From Rotaria sp. Silwood1 (lineage: Eukaryota > Rotifera > Eurotatoria > Philodinida > Philodinidae), in assembly GCA_905250075.1 (NCBI GenBank), contig CAJNOP010000871.1:1-64000 (forward strand): a stretch of DNA of 64,000 nt, read 5' to 3'. The translations under genes and the position numbers were made by a program. The stretch's first letter is position 1, and every line of letters begins with the position of its first letter. The notes beneath the pieces were generated by a model, which was given only the letters and a program-made list of their open reading frames with translations, was not told where the DNA came from and searched no databases. This document shows, one piece after another, positions 61,750-64,000 of this stretch.

Positions 61750-61817
61750 AGTGTGAGCGTGGATAGTAGTAAGTCCTCTATTCCCTCCAGTCTCATAGTA
61801 CACTCCCACACTCACCC
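61750..61817. repeat. Telomere-like palindrome
   Basis: GAGTGTGAGCGTGGATAGTAG faces CTCATAGTACACTCCCACACTC. The outermost GAGTGTG/CACACTC pair is perfect and the inner part is degenerate. Confidence 0.65.
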
Positions 61818-61980
61818 GATTACGTGTGAGCGAATTAGAAATGTACCAACGTTAAGTCGAACATGCATGATTTCCGGAAATATTGTTTATCGGTGTCAAT
61901 GTCTAAGAACAAATACGCCCCTTTGTGTTCTTCGTTTTGTCTTATGCTTTGCAAGTGTTGCGTACATAAAGAAATCTTGT

Positions 61981-62075
61981 AGGGTGTGGGTGTGGGTGTG
62001 GATGTGCGTTTATGTATTTTCCTGAAAAAGACTCACATCAACACCCCCAACCCATCCACACCTCACCCACACCCT
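61981..62075. repeat. Telomere-like palindrome
   Basis: The left arm begins AGGGTGTGGGTGTGGGTGTG (three perfect GGGTGT hexamers) and decays inward. The right arm ends CACCTCACCCACACCCT. The flanks read GTA on the left and ACG on the right. This is a well-preserved member. Confidence 0.85.
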
Positions 62076-62724
62076 ACGTATTGTATTATCGTTCTATCTT
62101 ATACAAAAACTGTCCTAGAATTTACATAGAACGATGTATATAAGGTAAATCTTTTCAACATAACAACAACTGTCTCTTTCTTTCATATAACATAGAAATA
62201 GTTCAATGTTTCAGTAGAAAGATCTGAAAAGTACAATCTTGTTTATGGAAGATTTATGAAAATTTATAATGAATAAATTAAATTTACAGAATAATCTGCA
62301 AGTCAATAGTCATAAGACGGAAAAAAGCATACCCATGTTTGTGAGCCACAGAAATTTTTTGACCTGAAAAATTCCACCTTTTTAGATTGTTTAAAGACCA
62401 GACAAACAATAAAATAGGTAGTATTTTCTTTTTCTAATCATGTGTAATCAAGGATATCGTAAAATAATATCGGTTCTTGTCATATAAGCAAATATTTGAA
62501 AGTGTGAGCGAGGAAACATTAAAAAACTACCAACTTACCACTGGAAATGATGAGTAAGAGGTAGTTACTCATTTTTCTCAACATACATGAGTCAAGTCTT
62601 ATCAGTGACAATAATACTTGACAAGTATATATCAGAGTATTTGAGTCTAACGATATTCTCATTTCTCTACCAACAATTATGTCGTGTCGCAAATGTGGTT
62701 GCAAATCGTGTGTTTGAAATCCAG

Positions 62725-62900
62725 TATCAGCTGTTCAAAAAGCTACTTCTGGCGGCAATTTCCAGGTGAATGTACCAGGTAAGGGTGGATTGACAGCCAG
62801 TGCAACGTTAGGCACATTTCCTCTGCAAGATAATAAATTGGATCAGACAATTTATCGTAACTGCATGTGTGATCATTATTATAGTTACCATGAACAATGA
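62725..62900 (+). pseudogene. Orphan coding-like exon, unknown
   Basis: After an AG at 62723-62724 an open frame of about 58 codons ends at TGA 62898-62900. It contains AVQKATSGGNFQVNVPGKGG, LTASATLGTFPLQDNKLD and YRNCMCDHYYSYHEQ. Base composition is clearly coding-like compared with its flanks. Upstream in the same frame a TGA at 62714-62716 blocks extension, and no preceding exon was found. It is either the last exon of a gene with a distant start or a relic. The family is not recognised. Confidence 0.35.
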
Positions 62901-63594
62901 AAATATAAAACTTTTTAACAAATTATTTTAATCACGAATTCATTTTTTTTTGATAGTATTAAAAAAAACTAATTTTCTTCATATTAATCTATAAATGAAG
63001 ACATTTTTTTATATATACAATAGCGAATATGATTTAGCATGAAACTGCATATCACAGCTGCCAACACGCCACAAAAAAGCTACTTGGTCTGTAGTGTGTT
63101 GGAGGTACATAATAAAAAAAATTACGCAACCATGAGTGTGAGTGTGGATACGAAAGAGACATCATTTCTATCACTCACGTCCACACCCACACTTACCCGC
63201 GTCGGAATCTGTTCAAAACTGTGAAAGTGATTCAATTGTTCCTTCATGAGTACAGCTAACTGTTGCCTTTTTCTTTTTCTCTTCGATTTTTGACAAAAGC
63301 ATGCAATGTGTTAAAGAGCTGATCTATACTTCTGATGACTTTATTCATATAAATGTCAATGTTCTTCTCTTTCACCTACACCGACGATGTTAATTTTGTC
63401 AACTTTCTTCGTTCTACCGATTTAAACGTCTGTCAACATAAAATTTTCCTAGCCACACACGATGGCAAAATTCTTCGATCCCAATCTGTCTTTTTCTCTA
63501 TGTAACGAGACAAATTGATTAAGTGTCATTTTTTTTAAACGACAACTATATAAAAATGTCATACAAAAAATGAATGAAAATATATCTTTTTAAG
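62901..63594. other. Intergenic with one telomere-like palindrome
   Basis: No supported gene. A Met-started stretch at 63462 (MAKFFDPNLSFSLC) followed by a GT could be a first exon for the ankyrin-like frame to the right, but this is speculative. Confidence 0.35.
63134..63198. repeat. Telomere-like palindrome
   Basis: GAGTGTGAGTGTGGATACG faces CACTCACGTCCACACCCACAC, with outer ends that pair well (GTGTGAGTGTGGA/TCCACACCCACAC with mismatches). Confidence 0.7.
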
Positions 63595-64000
63595 AATCCC
63601 AGATAACGATGTCATCCATGAACTCATTATATATGGCTTGGAAGAGTAATGATACAGGTCGTTTGCTGCATTGTGTGGACATGTCGGTGTATTAGAACTT
63701 TTATTGGCACATGAAAATTTTAATCAATCAATCAAAAATCAATGGGATTGCGCTGCCAAAGATGAAAATCCTGCTCACTTAAAGTTTTTATTTGATAAAA
63801 TGCCGACAATAGACAAGACCGTTACCATCAACGAATATAAAGATTATGTTCAAGAATCAATCGAATGGTTTGATACATATAAGCATGCCTACCGAATCGC
63901 TTACGGGAATCACACTTATTTAAAGCAATGGTTAACTAAAGTATCCTTCGTTCGACCTGTAGGCGAAATCGATACTGACCATATTGATAAAATAGATTTT
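63595..64000 (+). CDS. Ankyrin-repeat-like reading frame, cut by window edge, possibly disabled
   Basis: From 63659 to the window end one frame reads SFAALCGHVGVLELLLAHEN, which fits an ankyrin helix pair. It continues with NQWDCAAKDENPAHLKFLFD and then an acidic, aromatic stretch (ESIEWFDTYKHAYRIAYG, YLKQWLTKVSF). The same frame continues leftward to 63595 (IPDNDVIHELIIYGLEE) after a TTTTTAAG acceptor, but two adjacent stop codons, TAA and TGA, lie at 63647-63652. An exon starting at 63658 after a CAG would avoid them. If so, the left piece needs another explanation, because the gap is too short for an intron. The protein is partial, and the stops raise the possibility of a pseudogene. Confidence 0.5.

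Larger units (their letters stand above)
61438..62724. other. Intergenic with two telomere-like palindromes
   Basis: The palindromes at 61750-61817 and 61981-62075 are listed separately. A GC-richer segment at 61620-61750 has an open frame (GGTVNFKDLVSPSLGQRLYK) but no recognised domain. Confidence 0.4.

Overview
The window is animal nuclear DNA, AT-rich, with many short GT-AG introns (mostly about 45-75 nt, some longer), no operons and no prokaryotic signals. Metazoan gene families (NHERF-type PDZ protein, p24/TMED, TBC1D25-type RabGAP, rhodopsin-family GPCR, mitochondrial ferredoxin FDX2, NF-YC, LAP-type leucine-rich-repeat scaffold) sit beside many short, mostly inverted, GGGTGT/ACACCC arrays. 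From memory, bdelloid rotifer telomeres are TGTGGG-type, so the best guess for the organism is a bdelloid rotifer. That is an inference from sequence style and not a database match.

Layout. 0-10 kb: minisatellites, a TTAA-flanked non-autonomous transposon (1673-2585), a decayed LYAR pseudogene (3774-5013) and two related membrane-protein ORFs (7.2-8.6 kb). 10-13.8 kb: almost empty. 13.8-25.2 kb is a conserved gene block: NHERF-like (minus), TMED1/5-like (minus), TBC1D25-like (plus) and a four-helix membrane protein (minus). 25.2-33 kb: a long stretch with no convincing intact gene. 32.95-34.4 kb: a peptide-receptor-like GPCR. 37.8-38.8 kb: an intronless type II membrane glycosyltransferase-like gene between two telomere-like repeat sites. 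40.25-41.3 kb: an Asp/Glu-racemase-family gene with six exons and an altered catalytic residue. 43.2-54.0 kb is a second dense block, all on the minus strand: FDX2, two tandem NF-YC copies (one long with a Gln-rich tail, one short), and a 16-exon LAP protein without PDZ domains. 54-64 kb: two large foldback elements (55076-55773 and 60516-61437), a dense cluster of telomere-like palindromes, decayed gene fragments, an intronless glycine-rich-domain (DUF1399-type) gene, and an ankyrin-like reading frame running off the right edge.

The genes do not form one pathway. Two are linked by cell biology: NHERF-like and LAP proteins both organise the cell cortex. TMED and the TBC protein act in membrane traffic. 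FDX2 acts in mitochondrial Fe-S assembly. NF-YC is the histone-fold subunit of the CCAAT-binding factor.

The most unusual signal is the family of about a dozen small palindromes made of degenerate telomere-type hexamers, G-rich arm first and C-rich arm second. This is the geometry of two telomere ends joined head to head. They lie only in intergenic DNA. They cluster around foldback transposons and flank both intronless genes. They could be telomere-healing or fusion scars, or a small palindromic mobile element with GGGTGT/ACACCC ends. All exon joins were worked out by eye with reading frames checked for consistency; none is backed by RNA evidence.
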